A DNA stretch of 42,663 nt from Bacteroidota bacterium (lineage in GTDB: Bacteria; Bacteroidota; Bacteroidia; Bacteroidales; VadinHA17): contig JAKQPD010000125.1 of the NCBI GenBank assembly GCA_029564935.1, positions 1-42,663 on the forward strand, written 5' to 3'. The notes beneath the pieces are model-generated. The model made no database searches. It was not told the DNA's origin and worked only from the letters and a program-made list of their open reading frames with translations. The translations under genes and the position numbers were made by a program. Shown one piece after another: positions 19,901 through 27,292 of this stretch (its first letter is position 1; each line of letters opens with the position of its first letter).

Positions 19901-20060
19901 AGGGAGATGTGGTATATTCCGGTGAAGGAGATTTAAATTCAGTCGTAAATGAACTGAGATCGTTTATTTTAACTTCATTAATAACTTCCTTCTTGCATGA
20001 TGTGATCATGGGAGCAATGGTCAGTACCAGAATTATTGATTTCAGGATTGCGGGTTTCAT
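16935..20060 (-). CDS. Large GH106-like glycoside hydrolase lipoprotein
   Basis: About 1,041 residues from the ATG at 20060. A lipoprotein signal (MKPAILKS... MITSC, Cys22) begins there; the longer frame start at 20093 would only add 11 polar residues. The N-terminal TIM-barrel-like part has SPFFVWNYKITKEEIDKYM, VFVHPRPG, GMLVWIYDENSYPSGFAGG and FTDEPEI, the pattern of GH106 alpha-L-rhamnosidases and their relatives. A GATase-like middle and two carbohydrate-binding-like beta domains follow at about residues 720-1,040 (WTVSFNGTEI, YKIKLNKWNGTIAEVSVND). The acidic residues of YDENS and TDEPE are candidate active-site residues. It is 101 bases from the URO-D-like gene on the same strand, suggesting a shared transcript. 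Whether the substrate is rhamnose-linked is inferred from the family. Confidence 0.7.
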   Translation of the reverse strand: MKPAILKSIILVLTIAPMITSCKKEVINEVKINDLSSFTTEFKSPSPEYTTSPFFVWNYKITKEEIDKYMTDFKNSGSSQVFVHPRPGLITEYLSDEWFDLFKYTIEKGKELGMLVWIYDENSYPSGFAGGHVPDRMPESYNQGQGLVMKEFQTLPDTAEKFFLCLKEENGTFTDITASLAGEKGKNGRYLLFSKTYYGKSGWFGGFNYVDLIYPGVTEKFLEITMDGYEKKLGYEFGKTIPGVFTDEPEISSPGGIRWTPDLFDRFLEKWGYDLRTNLPSLFEESGDWKKVRHNYTQTLLQLFIDRWAKPYFNYCEAKGLKFTGHYWEHSWPGMQQGGDNMAMYAWFHVPGVDMLFNQFDDSSVRAQFGNIRSIKELASAANQTGRQRKLSETYGGGAWELTFTDMKRLGDWEYALGVNLMNQHLSHITLAGARKYDYPPTFTYHEPWWNNYKYINDHYARLSMALSAGRQVNDILVIEPTTSAWLYDSYAKRNPQTNNIGQTFQNFITRLEKSQVEYDLGSENMIKDMGSVKGGKLVIGQCGYSTVVLPPLIENIDLATFRLLQKFVAGGGKLIAFSIPALCDGSVNESMDKFFNKYSGKITKAENLTGEVISKHLSSKEISFSGVTGGDLYHHRRVLADGQVLFLTNSSLTEELSGSVKVSGADVLVLNTFTGSVNGYPHDQTDKTINLSFNLPPAGSMLLYFPKVKQGTYDTVTIPADFIPVSGTPGMEVSKDSENAIAIEFCDLTLGGELSRDLHNYTAADMVYKYHGFKDGNPWNHAVQFKTNITDRDNFDVNTGFTAEYHFIIKEKFDYSTLTAVVERPDLWTVSFNGTEISPENGQWWLDREFAVFRIGDLVKTGKNTISLKTSPMKIHAEIEPVYIKGEFSVNPADKGWTLGAPVKALTAGSWKDQGLPFYSWGVTYSKEFTGLSTGTPYKIKLNKWNGTIAEVSVNDKWAGVIAFPPFDLDVTEFITSGTNRIDVRVIGSLKNLMGPHFNNPAPGMVGPGHWRNVKSYPSGKNYQLLDYGLMEEFDVLQGK

Positions 20061-20161
20061 ATTGATTATTTTACTGTTCCGTGAAGTTAACATTTTTATT
20101 TTTTTAAGATCCTGAAGGGACCCCTTAATATCGATGGTTAAAAGATTCCTTGTAAATGATT

Positions 20162-21328
20162 TTAATGATAGAATCCAAACTCATAAGCCGCTTCAAACAT
20201 TGCAATTATATTTTCAGCAGGTACTCCCGACTGGATATTATGAACATTGTTGAAAATATAGCCACCACCTGGTTTAAAAGCTTCAATAGATTTTTTTACT
20301 TCCTCCCTTACATGGTCGGGAGTTGCAAAAGGCAGTATGTGCTGGGCATCGATACCGCCGCCCCAGAATACAATATGATCGCCGAATTGTTTCTTCAGCC
20401 TGACAGGGTCCATATTGAAGGCGCTGATCTGGACAGGATTTATAATATCAACACCAATATCGATCAGATCGGGAATATATTCAATACATGAACCGCAGGT
20501 ATGATACCATATCTTTGCTTTGGTCAAAGAGTGTATATGTTGTACCAGCTTCTTCTGCCGGGGTTTGACCACAGTCCGATAAAAATCAGGAGAATAGAGT
20601 GGCCCTTCCTGGCCGGCAATATCATCGCCAATCATTACAACATCCACCAGATCTCCGACTGCTTCCATAAAACCGGTATAATAATTATACCAGTATTTTA
20701 ATATCTGCTCCATCAGTTCCTCACAAAATCCGGGATTTGCCAGCATATCAAAATACCATTGCTCCAGTCCTCTCAGATACCAGCAGGTTTCATAGATCAC
20801 ACCTCCTATACCTGTGGATATAGCATAATTTGTTTCAGTACGGAGCTTTGAAGCTGCTTCACGGACACCGGTAAATCTGGATCTGTCAGAGCCATCCGGG
20901 AATGGATACCCGGCAATATCTTCAGTCCGGGCATTTGCCAGTGGGTGATGCGAGATGTCCATATATAGCATCTGATCATCGGGCATTGACCATACTACAC
21001 CGAACTCATCCTTCAGATCGTGCCAGATCCTTCCGTTCCTTTCATTTTTCTCAATACCTCCCCTGAAACTGTCAGGTCCATGAGCAGTTATGTAACGGAT
21101 ATCGACATTAAATTTCTGAAGGATTGTTTCACCGGGTTTTACAATTTGCTGAACAGGGTCAAGCATCTCAATTTCTTCATTTATGCCCAGATAATCAATT
21201 AACGATTTATATGCGTTTTTATGAATACCTGTCTGAAAACCACCCAGATCAATCGGTACCCTGTCTGGTTCCTGATGGTTCAATGCTTTTATCACCCTTT
21301 CCCGTGAGGTCAGGAATTCTTTAATCAT
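20162..21328 (-). CDS. URO-D superfamily protein, probable methyltransferase (MtaA/CmuA-like)
   Basis: A 388-residue protein of the uroporphyrinogen decarboxylase fold. Visible features: TSRERVIKALNHQEPDRVPID at the N-terminus, characteristic of the non-heme URO-D branch; MIGDDIAGQEGPLYSPDFYR; WYHTCGSCIEYIPD with His276 and Cys278; NPVQISAFNMD; and FWGGGIDAQHILPFATPDHV near the C-terminus. True HemE enzymes have a different N-terminal arginine motif and sit in haem operons; here the neighbour is a GH106-like enzyme. In the methyltransferase branch the His/Cys cluster binds zinc and transfers methyl groups to or from a corrinoid or thiol. A role in removing methyl groups from sugars or side groups is only a guess from context. 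The start ATG at 21328 is unambiguous. Complete and intact. Confidence 0.8.
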   Translation of the reverse strand: MIKEFLTSRERVIKALNHQEPDRVPIDLGGFQTGIHKNAYKSLIDYLGINEEIEMLDPVQQIVKPGETILQKFNVDIRYITAHGPDSFRGGIEKNERNGRIWHDLKDEFGVVWSMPDDQMLYMDISHHPLANARTEDIAGYPFPDGSDRSRFTGVREAASKLRTETNYAISTGIGGVIYETCWYLRGLEQWYFDMLANPGFCEELMEQILKYWYNYYTGFMEAVGDLVDVVMIGDDIAGQEGPLYSPDFYRTVVKPRQKKLVQHIHSLTKAKIWYHTCGSCIEYIPDLIDIGVDIINPVQISAFNMDPVRLKKQFGDHIVFWGGGIDAQHILPFATPDHVREEVKKSIEAFKPGGGYIFNNVHNIQSGVPAENIIAMFEAAYEFGFYH

Positions 21329-21433
21329 AATGTATAAATGTTATTCAATGAGTACTTAATTTACTTTAACCACAAAGTATACCACCTTAGAGAACTCAAG
21401 AACATCAACTATAATAACTCCAGCCCTTCTTGC

Positions 21434-21524
21434 CACCCCTTGCCCCCAGGGGGGCGCTCAGACTCAAAAGTCCCCCCTGAGGCCTGCCTGCCGAAGCGAC
21501 AGCGCAGGCAGGGATTTAGGGGTG
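21434..21524. repeat. Nested palindromic intergenic element
   Basis: Three inverted repeats nest within 91 bases. The outer one is CACCCCT (21434-21440) with AGGGGTG (21518-21524). Inside are CAGGGGGG (21447-21454) with CCCCCCTG (21472-21479), and CCTGCCTGC (21483-21491) with GCAGGCAGG (21504-21512). All are perfect. It looks like a REP- or MITE-like folded element rather than a gene. It lies between the TonB receptor stop and the URO-D start. Confidence 0.6.
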
Positions 21525-21592
21525 AGTTATATAGTAGCCACTAAGGTACACAAAGAAATAACAAAAAGGAAAGACAGGTTTTACGATCGGGG

Positions 21593-23824
21593 TTAAAATT
21601 TTCCTGAAAAGCGCAGACTGAAATTCATGTGAGGCTGGATATCTCCGGGACGGCTCATATATTCAGTATTTGTAAGGTTCTTGACTGCAAATGAGAGAGT
21701 GAGTTTTGGGCTTATGCTATAGCCCGCAGATGCATCGAGAACAGCATACCATTTGTTATTATTGCTCCAATAAGTTTGGAACCCGGGCAGAAAAAGCTCA
21801 GCAGTTAACGGATTAAGGAATACATCATCAATATTCAGAATTTCTGATCTTATATTAAGACCGGATCCGAGGCTGAATTTCTTCCAGGTTGAATTAACAT
21901 AAAGCTTTGCCGAATGTTTCCTTCTGTATTTCAGGAAGGTGATCTCATCTGCAGTTTTATTGCTCAGATCTCTCGGATAAATGTAGGTATAGCCTCCGGT
22001 AGCTGATATCTCTGCCTGATTTAATTGTGTACGGATTGCAAATTCAAATTCAGTTCCAAAAATCCGGGCTTCTTCGAGGTTATCGGCTCTGAAGCCTATC
22101 CCTTCTTCGGGATATGATGCGAACAGGAACTCTATCAGGTTTGAATTATGCATCAGGAACACTGACAGGTCTGCATTTCCGGCTGTTTTGCCTGCGAGGA
22201 ATGCCTGTTTAATTCCTATCTCAGCATTCCATCCCTCTTCAGCCAGGATTTCAGGATTGGGGATTATCTTTATTGAACCCAGTGTTGTTGATGCATACTT
22301 TTCTGCAATTGATGGGAAGCGGTATCCCTGACCGAATGAAGCTCTGAGGTACGTATAGTCTGTAGCCTGGAAATTGAGTCCTGCTCTGATGATAGGGGTA
22401 AGTTTATCGCTGATCCCGTCGAGCGAGAAATGTTCCAGTCTCATTCCGGCGACAGCTTTAAGTCTGCTGAAGGGTCTTATTTCGATCTGTGAAAAAGCTG
22501 CCAGATTCAGTCCGTAATGATCGCCGAAGAACTCCGACTTTACCTTACTGTAGTTTTCTGTGAGCCCTGAAGTAATGTCGAGATAGCCGGCTAATCTGTA
22601 CCAAAGCTGATATTCTGAATAAAGATTTACAGCATCACTGTTATTCAATTCATTTTCAGGAAGTCTGTTCCGGTCGGAGCGGAACCTGATTTTCAGATCA
22701 TGCCTTGATCTCTCATTTTTTTTAAGTGAGATGAAAGGATCAATTGTGATGAAATCGCCCCTGAACTCTGCTGCAGTCGTCTCTGATTGTTTCAGGGCAC
22801 CTGTTTCAGCGTTTTCCCACAGTACGAAATCCGTTTTATGAGTGCTTCCCGAACTTAAATTAATTCCATAATTCAGACCTTCAATTTTTTCACTGAAATG
22901 CTTCAGCCTGAAGGTCATCCTTGCCATGTTCTCGCCATTCAGTCTCCTGTATCCTTCGTCTGTCATCAGGTAAGCGCTCAGTCCTAAATCGGTCTTCCCG
23001 AATTTCTGAAGGTGAGAGATTGAAGTATTTGTAAAGACCCTTGGGGTATCCCACCATTTCCAGTCGCGGTTCTTTGGCCGGCCGAAGATCCCGGCTTCAG
23101 TGAAGAATGTAGTCGAAGGTGTGTTTGTGGCATCGGCGCTCCTGAAATTAATTATCCCGTTAAGAGCTGAAGAACCATATAGTACTGAGGATGCACCTTT
23201 AATTATTTCAATCCGGGAGATATTTTCGAGGGGAAGGAACTGCCATTTTATATTTCCGGCATCGGTTGAGTTAAAGGGCAGCCCGTCGATGAGTGCAAGA
23301 ACACGGCTTCCGGCTCCATAGCTGAATCCGCTTCCTCCCCTTACCGATGCCTGACCGTCCATTACGTCAATGCCGGGACTCTTATTTATCAGCTCCTGAG
23401 CATCTGTAATATGATTATCTGAAAGGAATGAATCCTTAATTATATCCATCGATACGCTCAGCTCGGCAATCTTCTGTTCGACCCTGTTCGCGCTGACAAC
23501 AACCTGATCGATCTCACTCAAAAGTGTCTCCAGACTTATATTTAGTTCAAAGGTTTCATTTTCCCTTATCACAACTTCCCGTGTAACTTTTGAATACCCG
23601 ATGAACTGAAATATTATTCTGATCTTTCCGGAAACATCACTGATAATAAAATTACCCGATTCATCAGTAGTTGTTCCCTGCCCGGTCCCGTAAATCACAT
23701 ACACTCCTGAAAGTGGTTCACCATTTCCGCTATCGGTAACCTTTCCCTTTATTGTACCTCCTGTATCTGTGGCATATACTCCACAACATACCAGAGACAG
23801 GATGGCCGTAAGTAAATAATGCAT
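21593..23824 (-). CDS. TonB-dependent outer-membrane receptor with N-terminal carboxypeptidase-regulatory-like domain
   Basis: About 743 residues. After a signal peptide (to about residue 20), a CarboxypepD_reg-like beta domain (GTIKGKVTDSGNGEPLSGVYV) precedes the plug: VVVSANRVEQKIAELSVS, then VRGGSGFSYGAGSRVLALIDGLPF and GASSVLYGSSALNGIINF. A 22-strand-type barrel follows, ending NFSLRFSGKF, with a terminal aromatic. It imports a ligand across the outer membrane using TonB energy. It is shorter than a SusC (about 1,000 residues) and has no SusD partner, so a small ligand such as a metal chelate, cofactor or oligosaccharide is likely. The ATG at 23824 overlaps the stop of the upstream lipoprotein gene by one base (TGATG); a GTG one codon earlier is less likely. 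Confidence 0.88.
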   Translation of the reverse strand: MHYLLTAILSLVCCGVYATDTGGTIKGKVTDSGNGEPLSGVYVIYGTGQGTTTDESGNFIISDVSGKIRIIFQFIGYSKVTREVVIRENETFELNISLETLLSEIDQVVVSANRVEQKIAELSVSMDIIKDSFLSDNHITDAQELINKSPGIDVMDGQASVRGGSGFSYGAGSRVLALIDGLPFNSTDAGNIKWQFLPLENISRIEIIKGASSVLYGSSALNGIINFRSADATNTPSTTFFTEAGIFGRPKNRDWKWWDTPRVFTNTSISHLQKFGKTDLGLSAYLMTDEGYRRLNGENMARMTFRLKHFSEKIEGLNYGINLSSGSTHKTDFVLWENAETGALKQSETTAAEFRGDFITIDPFISLKKNERSRHDLKIRFRSDRNRLPENELNNSDAVNLYSEYQLWYRLAGYLDITSGLTENYSKVKSEFFGDHYGLNLAAFSQIEIRPFSRLKAVAGMRLEHFSLDGISDKLTPIIRAGLNFQATDYTYLRASFGQGYRFPSIAEKYASTTLGSIKIIPNPEILAEEGWNAEIGIKQAFLAGKTAGNADLSVFLMHNSNLIEFLFASYPEEGIGFRADNLEEARIFGTEFEFAIRTQLNQAEISATGGYTYIYPRDLSNKTADEITFLKYRRKHSAKLYVNSTWKKFSLGSGLNIRSEILNIDDVFLNPLTAELFLPGFQTYWSNNNKWYAVLDASAGYSISPKLTLSFAVKNLTNTEYMSRPGDIQPHMNFSLRFSGKF

Positions 23825-24234
23825 CACTTTGCTTTGAAGGTCATACTGACATCTGCCGACTCTAAGGGATTAAGCGGATTATTAACTGTTGTGGTTATTT
23901 TAAGAGATTTTGAGGTCAGTTCTACGATATCGGTTATAATGGGAAGAGATACCGCTGTAGTTATTATAGTTATCTCTGTTTCAGCCGCGTTAAATTTCCA
24001 CTCGCCCGTATAACTTCCGAATGATCCGGTTCCGTCTTTATTGAATTTTGCATCTCCGCTGAATTGCTTAAGGAATATCCACGATCCGGCAGGTTCCACA
24101 CCATTGGCAAGAATAGACTCACTGGTCCAGACAGGAGTTGTCAGCAGTTTGAACCGCTCAGATTCATCATCCTTATTGCACCCGGAAAGCAGGAGATAAG
24201 CAGTGATCAGGGATAGACCAATTATATTTCTCAT
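23824..24234 (-). CDS. Small lipocalin-like lipoprotein coupled to the TonB receptor
   Basis: A 136-residue lipoprotein (signal with LLLSGC, Cys19). The mature part, with LTTPVWTSESILANG, AKFNKDGTGSFGSYTGEWKF and alternating beta strands, resembles the small lipocalin-like proteins common in Bacteroidota. Its stop shares one base with the start of the TonB receptor, so the two are translationally coupled and probably act together, for example by capturing the ligand at the cell surface. That role is inferred. A TAATTTTG -7 box lies about 80 bases upstream. Confidence 0.75.
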   Translation of the reverse strand: MRNIIGLSLITAYLLLSGCNKDDESERFKLLTTPVWTSESILANGVEPAGSWIFLKQFSGDAKFNKDGTGSFGSYTGEWKFNAAETEITIITTAVSLPIITDIVELTSKSLKITTTVNNPLNPLESADVSMTFKAK

Positions 24235-24310
24235 AATAATCAGGATTTAATGAAGTTCTGTATCAATAACAAACAGATGTACAACAAGTCATCCATCTTA
24301 ATGTTTAATA

Positions 24311-24318
24311 CAAAATTA
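24311..24318 (-). promoter_or_regulatory. -7 promoter box for the lipoprotein-TonB operon
   Basis: On the minus strand, TAATTTTG, an exact TAnnTTTG, about 77 bases before the ATG at 24234. No clear TTTG at the -33 position. Confidence 0.35.
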
Positions 24319-24404
24319 CGAAATCTGTAATTTCTGAGAGGATTTTAACCACCCCGGCCGGGAAAGCACAATTGTAAACATTTCAAAAATAGCAATCCCG
24401 GCCA

Positions 24405-24442
24405 CCCCTCCTTGAAAAAAGGAGGGGAAACTTTTATTCCCA
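24405..24442. repeat. Hairpin repeat, copy 1
   Basis: CCCCTCCTT (24405-24413) and AAGGAGGGG (24419-24427) form a perfect 9-bp stem with a 5-base loop. It is followed by AAACTTTTATTCCCA. The same 38-base sequence recurs, with a couple of substitutions, at 36862-36899. It lies downstream of the divergent promoter region of the lipoprotein gene and before the DUF1080 stop. Confidence 0.65.
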
Positions 24443-24472
24443 GTACTCCTTAAGTTTATATCTTAATCCTGC

Positions 24473-24504
24473 ATTGCGCCATTGCGCCCCTGCGCCTTTG
24501 CGCC
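24473..24504. repeat. Four tandem 8-bp units ending TGCGCC
   Basis: ATTGCGCC, ATTGCGCC, CCTGCGCC, TTTGCGCC in direct succession, ending 4 bases before the DUF1080 stop codon. Non-coding in any convincing frame. Confidence 0.6.
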
Positions 24505-24508
24505 GTTA

Positions 24509-25246
24509 CTATAATTCCCTTATTTTAATATTCTTAAACGACACCAGATTCCCGTGGTCCTGAAGAAGTATCCTTCCTTCTTCAACTTCAGCGAATCCCT
24601 GGATATCTTTGAATTTGCTTTTTGCAACAAGTTCTTTCCAGGCAGCATTTCCCCTTTCATATTCAACAGTAAGCTGGCCGTTGAGCCAATGCTGCACCTT
24701 GTTACCATTAACTACAATTTTTGCATTGTTCCATACATCTTCCCCATTGTCTTTCTTTTCCCGGGGAGCTATCAGATCATAAAGTCCTGCCAGGGTACGG
24801 TTACCGCCAACTCCGGCCTTTGCATCGGGATGGATCCTGTCGTCGAGAACCTGATATTCGCATCCGATTGACGCCCTCTTGCCGTTATCTGATTCAGTGT
24901 CTATAAAATACTTAATACCGCTGTTGGCTCCCTTTGCATACCGGAAATCAACAGATAATTCAAAATTCCTGAACTTGCCGACAGTTACAATATCGCCACC
25001 TCCTCCTTTGGTTTTGGTAGCGGGATTTATTGTGAGCATCCCGTCCTTTATCTCCCATCCGCTTGATGGGAATGTTTTTGTCCGGGCATTCATCCATCCT
25101 GCCGATGTCTTGCCATCAAACAGCAGTTTCCATCCCTTTTTGATTTCTTTTTTTGAAAGAACATTATCAGGAACGCTTTTCTGAGCATTTCCTGAAATGG
25201 CTGATGCCAGTATTAAAATTGCTGCAAAAAAATTCACTTTCTTCAT
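24509..25246 (-). CDS. Secreted DUF1080 (3-keto-disaccharide hydrolase-like) protein
   Basis: A 245-residue protein with a signal peptide ending near SGNAQK. The DUF1080 jelly-roll signature is clear: GWKLLFDGKTSAGW, WEIKDGMLTI, GGGGDIVTVGKFRNFELSVDFRYAKGANSGIKYF, YQVLDDRIHPDA, and WNNAKIVVNGNKVQHWLNG. The fold is a concanavalin-like lectin/glucanase type. Some members cleave 3-keto-glycosides in the periplasm; others may only bind sugars. The gene stands alone on the minus strand, divergent from the GATase-like/GH105 operon. It is complete and of usual length. Confidence 0.85.
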   Translation of the reverse strand: MKKVNFFAAILILASAISGNAQKSVPDNVLSKKEIKKGWKLLFDGKTSAGWMNARTKTFPSSGWEIKDGMLTINPATKTKGGGGDIVTVGKFRNFELSVDFRYAKGANSGIKYFIDTESDNGKRASIGCEYQVLDDRIHPDAKAGVGGNRTLAGLYDLIAPREKKDNGEDVWNNAKIVVNGNKVQHWLNGQLTVEYERGNAAWKELVAKSKFKDIQGFAEVEEGRILLQDHGNLVSFKNIKIREL

Positions 25247-25398
25247 AATTATCTGGTTAAAAATTGTTTAGTATCCCCTGACTGGTACCACTTTATTACA
25301 AGGCTACCACCTTTCTGTTCAAGCGGCAGCCGGATATGACGCCTGTCGGAAAGATAATACTTTTATCTGCTTAGTCCATAAAAGTCCCTGATTTTACT

Positions 25399-25502
25399 GC
25401 ACTCCTTTGTGTCCCTTTGTGCGTACTTAGTGTCTTGTGGGTAAGGGAAATTTTTATTTAACCACAAAAGCACAAAGGTCACACTAAGGACACGAAGGAT
25501 AC
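25399..25502. repeat. Imperfect inverted repeat of CACAAAG-rich arms
   Basis: The left arm contains CTTTGTGTCCCTTTGTGC and ends TTGTGGGTAA (to 25443). The right arm starts TTAACCACAAAAGCACAAAGG near 25457. The arms are roughly complementary over about 45 bases. Related TTAACCAC(A/G)-starting runs occur at 21364 and 33634. This looks like a dispersed intergenic repeat family. Confidence 0.5.
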
Positions 25503-25580
25503 CAGGGAATACACAAAGGTTATGAGTAATTAAGGTTAAATTTTTTTCTTAAAACCTCTATCTTTTTTAAAGTTTATGAA

Positions 25581-25610
25581 TTGACAACACCAATTCATCA
25601 TTTATCTTTT
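25581..25610 (+). promoter_or_regulatory. Promoter for the GATase-like/GH105 operon
   Basis: TTG at 25581-25583, a 19-base spacer, TATCTTTT at 25603-25610. A second -7-like TATTTTTG lies at 25612-25619. The ATG at 25639 is about 20-30 bases downstream of the predicted start. Confidence 0.5.
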
Positions 25611-25638
25611 CTATTTTTGGAATAATAATCAAAATAAA

Positions 25639-26433
25639 ATGAAAATTACGATAAAGATAAAAAGTTCCCTGTCGGTTTTGGCAATGCTGACCTGGACATT
25701 ATTTTCAGTGAATATCACCGCCCAGCCGGTTGTGGCGCTTGATAACTGGTTCAACAGGGAAACTAATGCAAAGACCGGCATCCCCTTCCATTATCTGTGG
25801 ACCGACAAGGAATTCAGTGGTTATTCACAGTGGGGAGAGATCTTCAAAAACCGTGGAGCGGTCATAACAACTATTGAAAAACCGGCAAAAGAGGTATTGA
25901 AAGAAGCAGATGTTTACATAATTGTGGATCCGGATACAACAACTGAATCAAAATCACCCAATTATATTCTGCCTGATGATGTCAGGACGATAAAAAAATG
26001 GGTAAAACAGGGGGGTGTTCTTGCCATTCTTGCCAATGATGCCCCGAATTGTGAATTCACCCATCTCAACAGGCTGACCTCAAAATTCGGGATAAGATTC
26101 AATCACGTGTCCCTTCATCCTGTAATAAACCGCGACTGGGAAATGGGCGCAGTGAAAGCTCTTCCGGATCATCCGTTGTTTAAGGGAGTTTCGAAGATCT
26201 ACATCAAGGAGGTTTCGGACATTGAGCTCAGCAAAAATGCAAAAGCGATCCTGACTGAAAACGGGAAAGTCCTGATGGCTGAAACTGTTTTTGGCAAGGG
26301 CTATGTTTTTGCAATAGGTGATCCCTGGATATATAATGAATACATTGATCATGCCCTGCTTCCGGAAAGTTTTGAAAATCTTAAGGCAGCAAAAAACCTT
26401 ACCGACCTGTTACTTGGAAAGGTGAAGAAATAG
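25639..26433 (+). CDS. Secreted class I GATase/ThuA-like protein (DUF4350-like)
   Basis: A 264-residue protein with a signal peptide ending near NITAQP. The body is an alpha/beta fold: VVALDNWFNRET, WGEIFKNRGAVITTIE, ADVYIIVDPDTT, IKKWVKQGGVLAILANDAPNCEF and VFGKGYVFAIGDPWIYNEY. This pattern of a strand, GG turn and aspartate-rich loops is seen in GATase-like/ThuA-like domains without the catalytic cysteine. Proteins of this sort often accompany GH88/GH105 unsaturated-uronyl hydrolases, as here, where the GH105 gene starts 32 bases on. A sugar-binding or accessory role is likely but unproven. Intact. Confidence 0.65.
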   Translation: MKITIKIKSSLSVLAMLTWTLFSVNITAQPVVALDNWFNRETNAKTGIPFHYLWTDKEFSGYSQWGEIFKNRGAVITTIEKPAKEVLKEADVYIIVDPDTTTESKSPNYILPDDVRTIKKWVKQGGVLAILANDAPNCEFTHLNRLTSKFGIRFNHVSLHPVINRDWEMGAVKALPDHPLFKGVSKIYIKEVSDIELSKNAKAILTENGKVLMAETVFGKGYVFAIGDPWIYNEYIDHALLPESFENLKAAKNLTDLLLGKVKK

Positions 26434-26465
26434 CCCGGGATAAGAGAAACATAAATAAAATCAAT

Positions 26466-27218
26466 ATGAAGAGAATATTCTCAGGGCTGATAATGGCAGC
26501 TCTTCTGCTTCTTACAGCCGGACATAATGATTTGCTCCGTTCACAGTCTGTTTCCAAAGACCAGACCATGGCAGCAATGGTCCTTGCCAACAGCTATTTC
26601 ATAAAGAAATGGCCCGATGTGGGCAAAACCATAATTACCGAAAGAGAAAGACCCAGTAATATATGGACCAGGGGCACATATTACGAAGGTCTGATAGCCC
26701 TTTATAAGCTGAAACCTGATCCGGATTACCTTCATTATGCCGTAAGCTGGGGTGAGTTCCATAAATGGGGTCTCCGGAACGGGGTTAAAACCCGGAATGG
26801 TGATGATCAGTGCTGCGGACAGACATATATAGATCTTTATCTTATGGACAGGTCAAAGGAGGAAAGGATCAGGGACATTAAAACGTGTATCGATAATATG
26901 ATTGCCACTGATAAAATTGATGACTGGAGCTGGATTGATGCCATACACATGTCGATGCCTGTATTTGCACGCCTTGGTTTTGTTTACAACGATACGAAAT
27001 ACTTCGACCGGGCTCATGAGATGTATCTTTATTCAAAGCTCAGGCATGGAGACAACGGACTATACAGCAAAGAAGATCATCTGTGGTGGCGCGACAAGGA
27101 TTTTGATCCGCCATACAAAGAGCCAAACGGGGAAGATTGTTACTGGTCGAGAGGCAACGGGTGGGTCGTGGCCGCACTCGTCAGAACACTTGAATTCCTT
27201 CCTGAAGAGTCCATGTAA
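26466..27218 (+). pseudogene. GH105/GH88-type unsaturated rhamnogalacturonyl hydrolase, truncated at the C-terminus
   Basis: 250 residues with a signal peptide. Family landmarks are present in order: WTRGTYYEGLIALYKL, GDDQCCGQTYIDLY, WSWIDAIHMSMPVFARLG, LYSKEDHLWWRDKDFD, and YWSRGNGWVVAALVRTLEFLP. Family members hydrolyse the unsaturated uronic acid left by pectate or ulvan-type lyases. Usual length is about 370-400 residues; here the frame stops right after LEFLPEES, losing roughly 120-140 residues that complete the (alpha/alpha)6 barrel. No continuation was found in any frame in the 74 bases before the next gene. A small hairpin (AGAAG-TTTTA-CTTCT) sits at the stop. Probably non-functional, though most of the active-site face is retained. 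Confidence 0.7.
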
Positions 27219-27292
27219 GAAGTTTTACTTCTACATTCATCATTCGAATGTTCTTAATTCTTCCTTCATAACATAACCTAAAATACAATTAT

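Larger units (their letters stand above)
25247..25638. other. Divergent intergenic region with inverted repeat and promoter
   Basis: 392 bases between the DUF1080 gene and the plus-strand operon. It holds an imperfect inverted repeat built of CACAAAG-type units (about 25399-25502) and a promoter at 25581-25610. No gene was recognised. Confidence 0.55.

Noticed and set aside
20162-21328. Genuine uroporphyrinogen decarboxylase (HemE)
   Set aside because: The N-terminus and the His/Cys cluster match the methyltransferase branch, and no haem genes are near.
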